Made by a program: the position numbers and the translations under genes. The notes beneath the pieces are model-generated. The model had not been told where the DNA came from. It searched no databases and worked only from the letters and a program-made list of their open reading frames with translations. 64,000 bases of DNA from Candidatus Accumulibacter regalis (GTDB lineage Bacteria > Pseudomonadota > Gammaproteobacteria > Burkholderiales > Rhodocyclaceae). The stretch is from positions 200,566 through 264,565 of the forward strand of contig JEMY01000044.1 of assembly GCA_000585075.1 (NCBI GenBank), written 5' to 3'. Of the stretch, positions 8,083 through 18,056 are shown one piece after another; positions within the stretch are counted from its first letter, which is position 1; each line of letters begins with the position of its first letter.

Positions 8083-8543
8083 TCGAGAACCAGTTCGACT
8101 TTCTCGAGAAACTGCTCCACCTTCTTCCGGTCAGGCACCGCGCTGAGCGCCACGTGGAGTTGACCAAAGTGCCGCCGCAGTTCGTCCACGGTTTCAGCTT
8201 TCTCGATTACTCTCACCAGTGCGAGCGCTTCGGAACCGAGTAACTCGTACAGTGTGCGAATGACGTAGCTCTTGGCGAGGCTGATGTCCTCGTCGGGGAG
8301 TAGCGCTGGAGTTGCGGCTGCTGTGGACGCCGACAACTGCTGCACGAAGCCGCCGTTGAGCAACTGTGCGAGCTGCCGCTTGCCCTCCGCCGACGATGTG
8401 CAGAGCGCGAGCAACTGCTCTCCCGTGCGGTGCCCGTCGATCATGATCAGCATGGCACGCACTCGCGACGGCAAGCGATGAGCGCGGGTGGAGACCTCAT
8501 CCTGTCCCTTCTCGGTCTTGCTGAATACAGACGATAGTTCCAT
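8079..8543 (-). CDS. Hypothetical protein sharing a domain with the AsmA-like protein at 61849-63780
   Basis: A 154-residue soluble protein. Residues about 22-70 (RLPSRVRAMLIMIDGHRTG ... LLNGGFVQQL) resemble the N-terminal domain of the AsmA-like protein near the end of the window (RNLRMVLILVDGNATVAEL ... LEADGFIE). Both look like a small winged-helix or PqqD-like module: hydrophobic helix, a DG turn, then a leaf ending in GF(V/I). The C-terminal 70 residues are helical and charged. No enzyme motif is seen. The start has AAGG directly before it, so a slightly different start is possible. Confidence 0.6.
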   Translation of the reverse strand: MELSSVFSKTEKGQDEVSTRAHRLPSRVRAMLIMIDGHRTGEQLLALCTSSAEGKRQLAQLLNGGFVQQLSASTAAATPALLPDEDISLAKSYVIRTLYELLGSEALALVRVIEKAETVDELRRHFGQLHVALSAVPDRKKVEQFLEKVELVLD

Positions 8544-9513
8544 CCTTAAAAGCCTTGTGGAAGCCCTGGAGCGATATTGCGAGAAGAGGCGCGCTTCTGC
8601 AAGTCCCCCAAAAATTAGGGTAAGGTGCTCATTTGACGACGGCGTCGCCGCGAAGTGAGCAGATGCGGCAGCCAGTCTCTCGCCGCCTTGTCGATCAACC
8701 CTTGTGCGCTTCAGCGAGTGGGTCGCAAGCCGCCCGGACGCCGACGCGGACTTTTCGAAGTGCCGATTGCGGTTGCTGGCCTGCTGCTCGGCGGTTTCAT
8801 CGCGGCTGCCCTTGCTCACCTCAACGCGTTGCCCGCCTGGAGCTCAGATGTTCCCGTGCGCGATGTAACGACGGGATGTGCCGGGTTCGCAAAACATTAT
8901 ACGGACATTCGACAGGCGTTTGGCATGAGTGAGCCGGGGCCGGCCTGCAAACCGCCTGCCCGATGGAGCGAGACGGCCGTTGCTCGCGCCGTGGACGCGG
9001 CGAGCGCCCGGCTTGCCGTCGACGAGGCGTTGCGCGCCGCGCATCGGCAGTTCCATGAAATGCTTTTCTGGTTTTTTCGTGCTACCTGGTCTTTGCCACT
9101 TCCCCGGGGAAAGCGCAGCGATGGAGAAATCGGCGACTTCAGAAGCTGCGCACGGCGAAGCTTTGCTATTATTGACTGGCTGTCCTTGTCGGCCACTGCT
9201 GCCGCGTTCGCCATTTGCGGCCACTTCGAGCCTGTGCTGCACGGTTGCAGAACGCTGATCGGGCAGAAACCCGGTGACCGCTGCGGGCTTTTGCCGGCCG
9301 GTGGCTCGGGAGCGTGAGGGGCGCCTTGGCCTGCCGTTCTGCGCCTGCGGCGATGCGACCGGCCAGGCCGACACCGGTATCGGTGACGAAGCAGACGTTG
9401 ATTTCATGGAGAGTGTCGTCGGTTTGATCTGGCGGGCACTGCTACTGTGGTTGTTGTTGTTTGGGCTTGCCAATCTGGTAGGCGGTTGATCGATTATTTA
9501 CAGGAGTTTCTTC
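8544..9513. other. 970-bp region without a confident gene
   Basis: Long open frames exist on both strands (for example 8655-9317 plus and 8844-9473 minus), but their translations are rich in Arg, Pro, Ser and Ala, lack recognisable domains and look like products of high GC content. The only suggestive piece is the hydrophobic mini-frame at 9406-9489. Confidence 0.5.
9406..9489 (+). CDS. Possible 27-residue single-pass membrane peptide
   Basis: A frame encoding MESVVGLIWRALLLWLLLFG followed by LANLVGG, a nearly ideal transmembrane helix, ends 24 bp before the thiolase start. No clear ribosome site is seen, and the frame stays open upstream (from 9274), so it may be the tail of a longer frame or chance. 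It is listed because its composition is unlike the surrounding non-coding DNA. Confidence 0.25.
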   Translation: MESVVGLIWRALLLWLLLFGLANLVGG

Positions 9514-10695
9514 ATGAGCAGAGAAGTCGTTGTACTAAGCGCAGCCCGTTCGGCCATTGGCACTTTTGGCGGTTCCCTGGCCAACATGGAGCCACATGAA
9601 CTGGCCGGCGCGGTAATGAAAGAGTCGATCGCCCGCTCGGGTGTTGATCCGCAGCAGATCAACTACGTCGCGGTCGGAAACGTCATTCCGACCGATTCGC
9701 GCTTCGCCTATGTCGCTCGTGTGGCGGCGATTCAGGCCGGACTGCCCATGGATTCGGTGGCCATGGCCGTCAACCGTCTGTGCGCCTCGGGCCTGCAGGG
9801 CATCGTGAGTAGCGCGCAGAACATTCTGCTCGGTGACTCCGATTATGGCGTGGGCGGTGGTGTCGAGGTCATGTCGCGCGGTTCCTATATGCTGCCGGCG
9901 ATGCGCTCGGGCGCACGTATGGGCGACGCCAAAGCCATCGACATGATGGTGGCGACACTCAACGATCCCTTCGGTGTCGGTCACATGGGCGTGACTGCCG
10001 AGAATCTCGCCAAGAAATGGGATATCAGCCGTGAAGAGCAGGATGCGCTTGCCGTCGAGTCGCATCGCCGTGCCGCGGCCGCCGTCGCCGAGGGCCGCTT
10101 CAAGTCGCAAATCGTGCCGATCGTGATGAAGACCCGCAAGGGAGACGTGATCTTCGATACCGATGAGCACATCAAGGCGGCGACGACGATGGAGACGCTG
10201 GGCAAGATGAAGCCCGCTTTCATCAAGGACGGAACGGTGACTGCCGGCAACGCATCGGGTATCAACGACGGCGCCGCGTTCATGGTGCTGGCTGCTGCCG
10301 ATGTCGCCGCTGCCGCCGGCCAGAAGCCGATCGCGCGTCTGGTTGCCTACGCCGTCGCCGGCGTGCCGAACGAGATCATGGGTGAAGGCCCGATCCCGGC
10401 GAGCAAGCTGGTCCTCAAGAAGGCTGGTCTGACGCTCGACCAGATGGATGTCGTCGAGTCCAACGAAGCCTTTGCGGCGCAGGCCATTGCGGTCAACAAG
10501 GGGCTTGGCCTCGACCCGGTCAAGACCAACCCGAATGGCGGCGCCATCGCTCTCGGCCACCCGGTCGGCTGCTCGGGGGCGTTCATCGCCACCAAGGCGA
10601 TCTACGAGTTGCAGCGCACCGGCGGCAAGTACGCGCTGGTTACCATGTGTATCGGTGGCGGCCAGGGTATCGCGGTGGTCTTCGAACGCCTCTGA
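9514..10695 (+). CDS. Acetyl-CoA acetyltransferase / beta-ketothiolase
   Basis: A 393-residue biosynthetic-type thiolase that condenses two acetyl-CoA (or acyl-CoA plus acetyl-CoA), or runs in reverse in beta-oxidation. The acyl-accepting cysteine is at about residue 90 in NRLCASGLQG. The other active-site blocks are NGGAIALGHPVGCSGA and the C-terminal CIGGGQG. An ACAGGAG ribosome site precedes the start. Sequence style and length fit the PhaA/BktB group that feeds polyhydroxyalkanoate synthesis, but no pha genes are adjacent, so the pathway is an inference. A strong terminator follows. Confidence 0.93.
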   Translation: MSREVVVLSAARSAIGTFGGSLANMEPHELAGAVMKESIARSGVDPQQINYVAVGNVIPTDSRFAYVARVAAIQAGLPMDSVAMAVNRLCASGLQGIVSSAQNILLGDSDYGVGGGVEVMSRGSYMLPAMRSGARMGDAKAIDMMVATLNDPFGVGHMGVTAENLAKKWDISREEQDALAVESHRRAAAAVAEGRFKSQIVPIVMKTRKGDVIFDTDEHIKAATTMETLGKMKPAFIKDGTVTAGNASGINDGAAFMVLAAADVAAAAGQKPIARLVAYAVAGVPNEIMGEGPIPASKLVLKKAGLTLDQMDVVESNEAFAAQAIAVNKGLGLDPVKTNPNGGAIALGHPVGCSGAFIATKAIYELQRTGGKYALVTMCIGGGQGIAVVFERL

Positions 10696-10730
10696 TTGCC
10701 GTTGCTGTCAAGCGGCGCACGCAAGCAAGA

Positions 10731-10763
10731 AAGCCCGACCGTGAAGCGGTCGGGCTTTTTTTT
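10731..10763 (+). terminator. Rho-independent terminator after the thiolase gene
   Basis: An 11-bp perfect stem (AAGCCCGACCG / CGGTCGGGCTT) with a five-base loop is followed by a run of eight T. It sits between the convergent thiolase and bioD genes, and the A-rich left side may let it also serve the bio operon. Confidence 0.92.
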
Positions 10764-10795
10764 CGCGGTGGTGCAGTGGTGGCGCGGCGCACAAC

Positions 10796-12241
<1,446 letters not shown>

Positions 12242-12261
<20 letters not shown>

Positions 12262-13024
12262 GACAGAAGTCGTCCAGCAGTCGCGCAAAGCGCTCCGGGT
12301 TGGCCAGGAAGGGGACGTGTCCGGCGCCGTCAAAAATGTCCAGCTGCGCGTTTGGCAGTTGTCGAGAAGCGCCAACTGCAGCGGCCAGCGGGTTCAGCGA
12401 ATCGTTTTCGCCGTGGATCAGCAGGCAGCGCGTGGCAAGGGTCGGCAGCAGCGGCCGCAGATCGACCTCGCGCAGCCACTCCAGCCCGCAGCGCAGCGCT
12501 TCACCGTCGGGAACGGGTGCCTTGCGCAGACCGGCGAGGAGCGTACGGGTGATTTCCCGCGCCCTGGCGTCACCCTGGCTGAGGAGGGCGGCGAAACGCT
12601 GCAGGGTCTGCTCCGGTTGCGCCTGTGCGCTGGCCGAAAAGGTGCCGAGCAGTGCCGGCGTCTGTGCTGCCTGCCAGTCTGCGCGCTGCATGAAACACGG
12701 CGTGCTGCCGACCAGGACCAGCCCGGACACCCGTTCTGGCGCGAGTACAGCGGCGCGCATCGCCAGCAGGCCGCCAAGCGACCAGCCACACAGGGTGGTC
12801 CGCTCCGGCAGCGCGTCGAGCAGCGTCTGCGCCGTCGCCGAGAAGTCAGGGAAGGTCTTGCGCGCGTCGCCATCGGCGGGGCTCCGGGCGTAGCCGGGCA
12901 GGTCGATCAGGTGTACCCGGCAGTTTCGTGACAGGCGGTCGAGCACGGCCTGCCAAACCCAGCTCCCCAGGCCCCAGCCGTGGATCAGGGCCAGGTCCGG
13001 GCCGCTGCCCATGATCGAGGTCAT
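12242..13024 (-). CDS. bioH: Pimeloyl-ACP methyl ester carboxylesterase BioH
   Basis: A 260-residue alpha/beta hydrolase. The oxyanion region is LIHGWGLGSWVW, the nucleophile elbow is GWSLGG, and the late HGENDSL and GAGHVPFL segments supply the Asp and His of the triad. In the biotin pathway it hydrolyses pimeloyl-ACP methyl ester, ending the disguised fatty-acid cycle. Its start overlaps the bioF stop by four bases. In enterobacteria bioH lies apart from the main bio cluster; here it is inside the operon, which supports the assignment over other esterases. Confidence 0.92.
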
Positions 13025-14175
13025 GCCAGTTCCCGCAGTGCGTCGACCAGTAGCGCGACCTGTTCGTCACTGTGGCTTGCCGTCAGCGATACGCGCAGGC
13101 GTGCGGTCCCCGCGGCCACCGTCGGCGGCCGGATCGCCGGTACCCACAGGCCGCGTTCGTAGAGCGCGCCGGCGACGCGCAGCGTCTCGTGGTTGTCTCC
13201 GATGAGCACCGGCTGGATTGCCGTCGGCGAAGGCAACAGGCGCCAGCGTGTGCCGGCCAGTCCGTCGCGCAATTGTGCGATCAGTTGCCACAGGCGACGG
13301 CGCCGGGCATCGCCGCTGGCGATCAGCTCCACGCTGGCGAGCAGCGCGCAAGCGATGGCCGGGCTGGCGGCGGTGGTGAAGATGTAGGTGCGGGCGCGCT
13401 GTTCCAGCCAGTCGATGACCGTCGTGTCACCAGCGACGAAAGCCCCGGCAGCGCCGGCCGCCTTGCCCAAGGTACCCATGTAGAGCAGGCGCCGGGCGGC
13501 TGGCAGCTGAAAATGCGCGATGCTGCCACGGCCCTGGGCACCGAGGACGCCGAATCCATGGGCGTCGTCGATCACCAGCCAGGCATCGAAGCGTTCGGCC
13601 AGTTCAAGCAATCCCGGCAAGGGTGCCAGGTCGCCGTCCATGCTGAATACCGCGTCGCTGAGGATCAACTTCCGGCGTGCCGGGCTGGCGGCGAGCAGGC
13701 GCTCGAGTGCGGCCAGGTCGCCGTGCGGGTAGCGCTGGCTGTCGGCGCGCGAGAGCTGCACGGCGTCGATCAGCGAAGCGTGGTTGAGGCGGTCGGCGAA
13801 AACCGCGTCCTTGCGCCCGACCAGCGCCGGAACGATCCCCAGGTTGGCCATGTAGCCGGTCGAGAAGAGCAGGGCACGGGCAAAACCCGTGAAATCGGCG
13901 AGCTTCTGCTCGAGCGCCGCGTGCGGCCTCAGGTGCCCGCTGACCAGATGCGAGGCGCCGCTGCCGACGCCCCAGGTTCTGGCACCGGCGCTGGCCGCGT
14001 CGATCAACGCCGGGTCGTTGGCCAGTCCCAGGTAATCGTTGCTGCAGAAGCTGATCAGCGGGCGCCCATCGACACGCGCCTGCGGACCGCAGGGAAAGTC
14101 CAGGGTGCGGCGCTCGCGTTTGAGGCCGGCCGCCCGCAGGGCGTCGACTTCGCTTTGCAGTTCTTCCCAGATCAT
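13021..14175 (-). CDS. bioF: 8-amino-7-oxononanoate synthase
   Basis: A 384-residue PLP enzyme of the alpha-oxoamine synthase family that joins pimeloyl-ACP (or -CoA) and L-alanine. Visible blocks are SFCSNDYLGLA near the N-terminus, GSGASHLVSGH, VIDDAHGFGVLG and the PLP-lysine region YMGTLGKAAGAAGAF. The start ATG shares one base with the bioA stop (TGATG). The position between bioA and bioH in a fully overlapping operon makes the function secure. Confidence 0.95.
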   Translation of the reverse strand: MIWEELQSEVDALRAAGLKRERRTLDFPCGPQARVDGRPLISFCSNDYLGLANDPALIDAASAGARTWGVGSGASHLVSGHLRPHAALEQKLADFTGFARALLFSTGYMANLGIVPALVGRKDAVFADRLNHASLIDAVQLSRADSQRYPHGDLAALERLLAASPARRKLILSDAVFSMDGDLAPLPGLLELAERFDAWLVIDDAHGFGVLGAQGRGSIAHFQLPAARRLLYMGTLGKAAGAAGAFVAGDTTVIDWLEQRARTYIFTTAASPAIACALLASVELIASGDARRRRLWQLIAQLRDGLAGTRWRLLPSPTAIQPVLIGDNHETLRVAGALYERGLWVPAIRPPTVAAGTARLRVSLTASHSDEQVALLVDALRELA

Positions 14176-15500
14176 CAGCGCAGAGCGGCGTCCAGTGCGG
14201 CGATGGCGCGCGCGACGAGGAACTCGCAGTCCTCGTGGCTGATCACGTACGGCGGCATGAAATAGACGGTATTGCCGATCGGGCGCAGGAGGATTTCCCT
14301 GGCCAGCGCCTGCCGGTAGAAGTGCTCGGAAAACTGCGCATCATCGCTGAGCACGTCGAAAGCGGCGATCATGCCGCGCTGGCGGAGATGACGGACACGC
14401 GGGTGATCGGCCAGTGGCTCGAGGCAGCGGGCGAGGTGCGCGCTGAGCAGCCGGTTGCTTTCGATGACCCGATCTTCGGCAAAGATGTCGAGCGTCGCCA
14501 GGGCCGCCCGGCAGGCCAGTGCGTTGCCGGTATAGGAGTGTGAGTGGAGAAAGCCGCGGCTGACGCTGTCGTCGTAGAACGCTGCATAGACGCTGTCCGT
14601 GGTGAGCACCATCGACAGCGGCAGGTAGCCGCCGGAGATGCCCTTCGAAAGGCACAGGAAGTCGGGCCGGATGCCCGCCTGCTCATGGGCAAAGAAAGTG
14701 CCACTACGGCCGCATCCGACAGCAATCTCGTCACAGATCAGGTGCACCTGGTAGCGGTCGCACAGGACGCGCGCCAGACGCAGGTATTCCGGGTCGTACA
14801 TCGCCATTCCGCTGGCACACTGAATGAGCGGCTCGACGATCAGCGCGGCGATGCGCTGGTGGTGCTCGTCGAGATGCTTCGCGAGCGCTGCGGCGGCGCG
14901 CCGGGCGACGTCAACGGCGGTTTCTCCGTCTTCCGCCAGGCGTGCGTCGGGCGTCGGCACGGTGCTCGCCGGGCGAATCAGTGGCGCATAGGCGTCCTTG
15001 AAGATGGCCACGTCGGTCACCGCCAGCGCGCCGACGGTCTCGCCGTGATAACTGCCACGCAGGCAAAGGAATTCGTGTTTGTTGGCGTGTCCGCGGTTAC
15101 GCCACCAGTGAAACGACATCTTGAGCGCGATTTCAGTCGCCGAAGCGCCGTCAGAGGCGTAGAAACAGTGACCGAGCTCGCCACCGGTCAGCGCCGAGAG
15201 GCGCTCCGAAAGCTCGATGACCGGCCGGTGCGTGCAGCCGGCAAGGATCACGTGTTCGAGTTGCTCGAGCTGCTCACGCAGCGCTGCGTTGATGCGCGGA
15301 TTGCAGTGACCGAACAGATTGACCCACCACGAGCTGATCCCGTCCAGGTAGCGCCGACCATCGAAGTCGTGCAGCCAGACGCCCTTGCCGCTGGCGATGG
15401 GAATCATCGGCAGGGCGCCGCCAGCCGCGTGCTGCTTCATCTGGGTGCACGGGTGCCAGACGGCGGCGAGGCTGCGTTGCAGCAGGTCGCTATTGCTCAT
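14175..15500 (-). CDS. bioA: Adenosylmethionine-8-amino-7-oxononanoate aminotransferase
   Basis: A 441-residue class III PLP aminotransferase that makes 7,8-diaminopelargonate using SAM as amino donor. The signatures are VWHPCTQMKQH at the N-terminus, GISSWWVNLFGH, SDGASATEIALKM, the Asp block LICDEIAVGCGRSGTFFA and the PLP-lysine block CLSKGISGGYLPLS. First gene of the bioA-F-H-C-D operon, 60 bp downstream of the DUF2863 gene on the same strand. No BirA-type operator could be recognised. Confidence 0.95.
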   Translation of the reverse strand: MSNSDLLQRSLAAVWHPCTQMKQHAAGGALPMIPIASGKGVWLHDFDGRRYLDGISSWWVNLFGHCNPRINAALREQLEQLEHVILAGCTHRPVIELSERLSALTGGELGHCFYASDGASATEIALKMSFHWWRNRGHANKHEFLCLRGSYHGETVGALAVTDVAIFKDAYAPLIRPASTVPTPDARLAEDGETAVDVARRAAAALAKHLDEHHQRIAALIVEPLIQCASGMAMYDPEYLRLARVLCDRYQVHLICDEIAVGCGRSGTFFAHEQAGIRPDFLCLSKGISGGYLPLSMVLTTDSVYAAFYDDSVSRGFLHSHSYTGNALACRAALATLDIFAEDRVIESNRLLSAHLARCLEPLADHPRVRHLRQRGMIAAFDVLSDDAQFSEHFYRQALAREILLRPIGNTVYFMPPYVISHEDCEFLVARAIAALDAALR

Positions 15501-15560
15501 GTGCCTTGGCGGTGGGCAACGCTGGCCAGCGGCGCGGGGTGACGCGTCAGCGGCTGCACG

Positions 15561-16736
15561 TCAGTGCAGGGTCTGCGAGGGAGCGTCGTCCTGCTCGGGC
15601 ATTTCGGCATGTACCGTCTCGCCTTCGATGTTGGGATAGAGAGGGGCGCCGCAGTCATCGCAGAACTCATAGGGGAACTGCTGGTCGAGGAGGGTGACTT
15701 CCTTGAGGCCGGTCTTGCGCAGGACTCCTTCGATTTCTCCGGCGACATCGGTCGTTTCGTCCTCGATGCCCAGGAGAGGCCAGACCACGCCGTGGTAGAT
15801 GATGTCTTCATCGCGCGGCCCAAAGCCGATCCGGTATTCTTCCAGCCGCTTGTCGTGGAAGCCGCCAACGATCGCCCGCAGGTTGTCGGCGCTGTCGCCG
15901 AGCGTCGCCTGCAGGAAGGCCACCGAGGCGTTCAGCGAGTAGGGGCGCGAGGCGCTGTCGGCGGCGCGACAGGCGGCATGGTAGGCGTCGGCGAGCAGTG
16001 GTTGATAGGCACAACCGGTAAGCAGCGGCTCGAAGCAGGGCGCACCCTGGCGCACCCACTCCTTGAGGGCAGCCTCGCGGGTGGTCTTGTCTTCTTCGTT
16101 CCAGCGGAAAAGCGGCATGCCTCGCGGCACGGCCAGCGCGCCGACCAGGTAGCGGGTGTCGGAGAGGAAACGGTTCGTTTCGGGCATGCTCGACGCGTCT
16201 ACGCCGAGATCACAGCCGGCAAGCGCGGCTGCACCGAGCTTCTGCAGGAGTTGCCAGGTGTCGACAAAACTGTGCGGTAGCTGGTCCGGGCTGTACAGGT
16301 AATCAGCGAGCGCGACGCGGGCACCGGCGGCAAACACGTGCGCCCCGAGCTGGACTTTCAATGTCTGCAGGAGGCTCTGCGGGATCGCTGTCGCGGGGAT
16401 CGAGAAGCGCGACCAGCCGAGTACCGGAACGGCAATCAGCAGAACATCGAAATCCTGGCCGCGATCGAGCATGGTGCACGATTCGGCCTGTGACTCGACG
16501 ATGTCGGCAAGATCGTCATGGGCCATCGCGTGCGTGTCGAAGAGGCGGTCGAGCGAGGCGTTCAAGTCCTCCTCGGCACCATCATGCAGCAGGCGGTCGA
16601 CGAGCTCGGCCAGGCGTTTCTGCCAGAACAGATCTTCGATCTTGCTGCCGGACTCGGCAAGGCCGATGGCCAGGCGGCCCAGTTCGGTAGCGTCGGCAGA
16701 AATGCGCTTGCGGGAGGAGAAGCGGTTGCGTTTCAT
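15561..16736 (-). CDS. DUF2863 family protein
   Basis: A 391-residue soluble protein starting MKRNRFSSRKRISADATELG, a beginning typical of DUF2863 proteins, which seem confined to betaproteobacteria. Near the C-terminus is FCDDCGAPLYPN, a Cys-x2-Cys pair like one half of a zinc ribbon. The function is unknown. It lies 60 bp upstream of bioA in the same direction and could be co-transcribed, although nothing links it to biotin. It supports the taxonomic placement of the window. Confidence 0.85.
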   Translation of the reverse strand: MKRNRFSSRKRISADATELGRLAIGLAESGSKIEDLFWQKRLAELVDRLLHDGAEEDLNASLDRLFDTHAMAHDDLADIVESQAESCTMLDRGQDFDVLLIAVPVLGWSRFSIPATAIPQSLLQTLKVQLGAHVFAAGARVALADYLYSPDQLPHSFVDTWQLLQKLGAAALAGCDLGVDASSMPETNRFLSDTRYLVGALAVPRGMPLFRWNEEDKTTREAALKEWVRQGAPCFEPLLTGCAYQPLLADAYHAACRAADSASRPYSLNASVAFLQATLGDSADNLRAIVGGFHDKRLEEYRIGFGPRDEDIIYHGVVWPLLGIEDETTDVAGEIEGVLRKTGLKEVTLLDQQFPYEFCDDCGAPLYPNIEGETVHAEMPEQDDAPSQTLH

Positions 16737-16913
16737 CGTCGGGAGCCTGCGGCAGAGTCAATCCGACATTGTAGCAAGCTGGCGAGCCCGGCGTCCGCGC
16801 GCGTGCATCCTGATGACCATTCGTGCACCCCTGCGCCGGGCGGCGCGACGTGCCGGCCGACGGTCGCTGTGCAGAAAAGCCGACGAAGCAAGGAAAGAGG
16901 TGTGGCGAGCGCC

Positions 16914-17387
16914 TCAGGCGACGCGCAGCTTGGCCAGCGAAGCGAATGCAGCCGCGTTACCGATATCCGGCGTAATGATCAGTTCGAGGACCTTGACCGC
17001 GGCGAGGTCGACGCGATGGTCTTCGCTCTGGCCAGTGGCGCCATCCGGGCTGAAGTTCCACTGCTGCCTGACGATTTCCCGGAACGACTGTCCGCCATCG
17101 GCCGACCAGCGCAGGACGTACTCCTGGGTGCGCTGCGCCGAGGTTTCGACGAACGACAGGTGGATCCTGCGCAGCGCTTGCGGTTCGGAAAAGAGCAGGC
17201 GGATGGTCTGTTTGCCGGGAACTGCGGCACGCCAGCCGCTGCCCTCGCCAGGTGCCAGGGCAGACTCGATGGGATGGGCGGCGTCTTCCGAGCTGATTTC
17301 CACCTCGGCCAGATCTTCGAGATTGAGCCACTCGCCAGTCGGCACCGCGCCGGTCGGTTGACTATCGGAGATTACTCGCTTGCGCAT
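16914..17387 (-). CDS. Carbohydrate-binding (F5/8 type C-like) domain protein
   Basis: A 157-residue protein without a signal peptide. The beta-rich core contains KQTIRLLFSEPQALRRIHLSF and RTQEYVLRWSADGG ... FREIVRQQWNFSP, which resembles discoidin/F5-8 type C-like proteins annotated as carbohydrate-binding in pseudomonads and burkholderias. The ligand is unknown. It lies about 90 bp upstream of nothing obvious and 60 bp downstream of the DUF2934 gene on the same strand; a shared transcript is possible. Confidence in the fold is moderate, and low for the ligand. Confidence 0.6.
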   Translation of the reverse strand: MRKRVISDSQPTGAVPTGEWLNLEDLAEVEISSEDAAHPIESALAPGEGSGWRAAVPGKQTIRLLFSEPQALRRIHLSFVETSAQRTQEYVLRWSADGGQSFREIVRQQWNFSPDGATGQSEDHRVDLAAVKVLELIITPDIGNAAAFASLAKLRVA

Positions 17388-17447
17388 TCGTTCAATCCCT
17401 CATCAGTGACCGGCGCTCCGCGACGCGGAACCGGCAGGCCAGACCTG

Positions 17448-17822
17448 CTAGCCGGCTACGCTGGCGTCGGCTTCCGCGAGTCGACCGGCAACCTCACGCT
17501 CGGCTTGAATCCAGTACTCGGTGGAAGACCCTTTAAATCCGTCGTTTTCGGCGATGAAGTACGCCGCCGACTGAATCATGCAATAGCGTTCTTCAGCGCT
17601 TGGCGCGTGTGCGGCGGCGGGCGCAGTATTGACTTCGGCGACCGTGGTTGGCGCCGCCTTTTTCGCTGCAGCCTTTTTCACCGCGGTCGCGGCTGTGACG
17701 GCCTTTTCTGTTGCCGGAGTTGCCTTGGCTGCTGCCTTGGGCGCTGCGGCAGCCTTGCTGGTCGCCGCCTTCCTGGGGGCGGGTTTCTTCGTGGTCGTGC
17801 CGTTCGTCGTCTCTTCAGCCAT
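17448..17822 (-). CDS. DUF2934 protein with a histone H1-like Ala/Lys/Pro-rich N-terminus
   Basis: A 124-residue protein in two parts. Residues 1-75 are almost only Ala, Lys, Thr, Pro and Val with repeated KKAAAKKAAP-type runs, as in histone H1-like and AlgP-like DNA-binding tails. Residues 80-118 (EERYCMIQSAAYFIAENDG ... EYWIQAEREV) match the short DUF2934 domain. A strong AAGGGATAG ribosome site precedes the start. It may bind DNA or polyphosphate-like polyanions through the tail; no experiment-based function is known to me for this pairing. Confidence 0.75.
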   Translation of the reverse strand: MAEETTNGTTTKKPAPRKAATSKAAAAPKAAAKATPATEKAVTAATAVKKAAAKKAAPTTVAEVNTAPAAAHAPSAEERYCMIQSAAYFIAENDGFKGSSTEYWIQAEREVAGRLAEADASVAG

Positions 17823-17994
17823 GATCTATCCCTTTTTTCTTTCGCTGTCAGTATGTGGTTGGTGCAGAGCGCGGGCACCCGAGCGGCTTCGCCGCCCCGC
17901 GCGTACCCCGGCAGGATAGAAAAATCGGGGCTTCCGGTCAAGGACAATAACTATTCTCGGTGAGTGGTCGCCGCATGCGCGACGCATTGGTACA

Positions 17995-18056
17995 CGGCGC
18001 AAGTCAGCGTGCGCCGCGAATCGGTATGCGGCGCAAGTCAGCGTGCGCCGCGAATC
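17995..18056. repeat. Tandem duplication across the helicase stop codon
   Basis: A 28-base unit (CGGCGCAAGTCAGCGTGCGC, continuing CGCGAATC) occurs twice with a 34-bp period, at 17995-18022 and 18029-18056. The second copy encodes the last residues and TGA stop of the helicase gene; the first lies just beyond it. Confidence 0.9.

Noticed and set aside
8655..9317. 220-residue open frame on the plus strand
   Set aside because: Composition and lack of domains or ribosome site suggest a chance frame in GC-rich DNA; the opposite strand is equally open.
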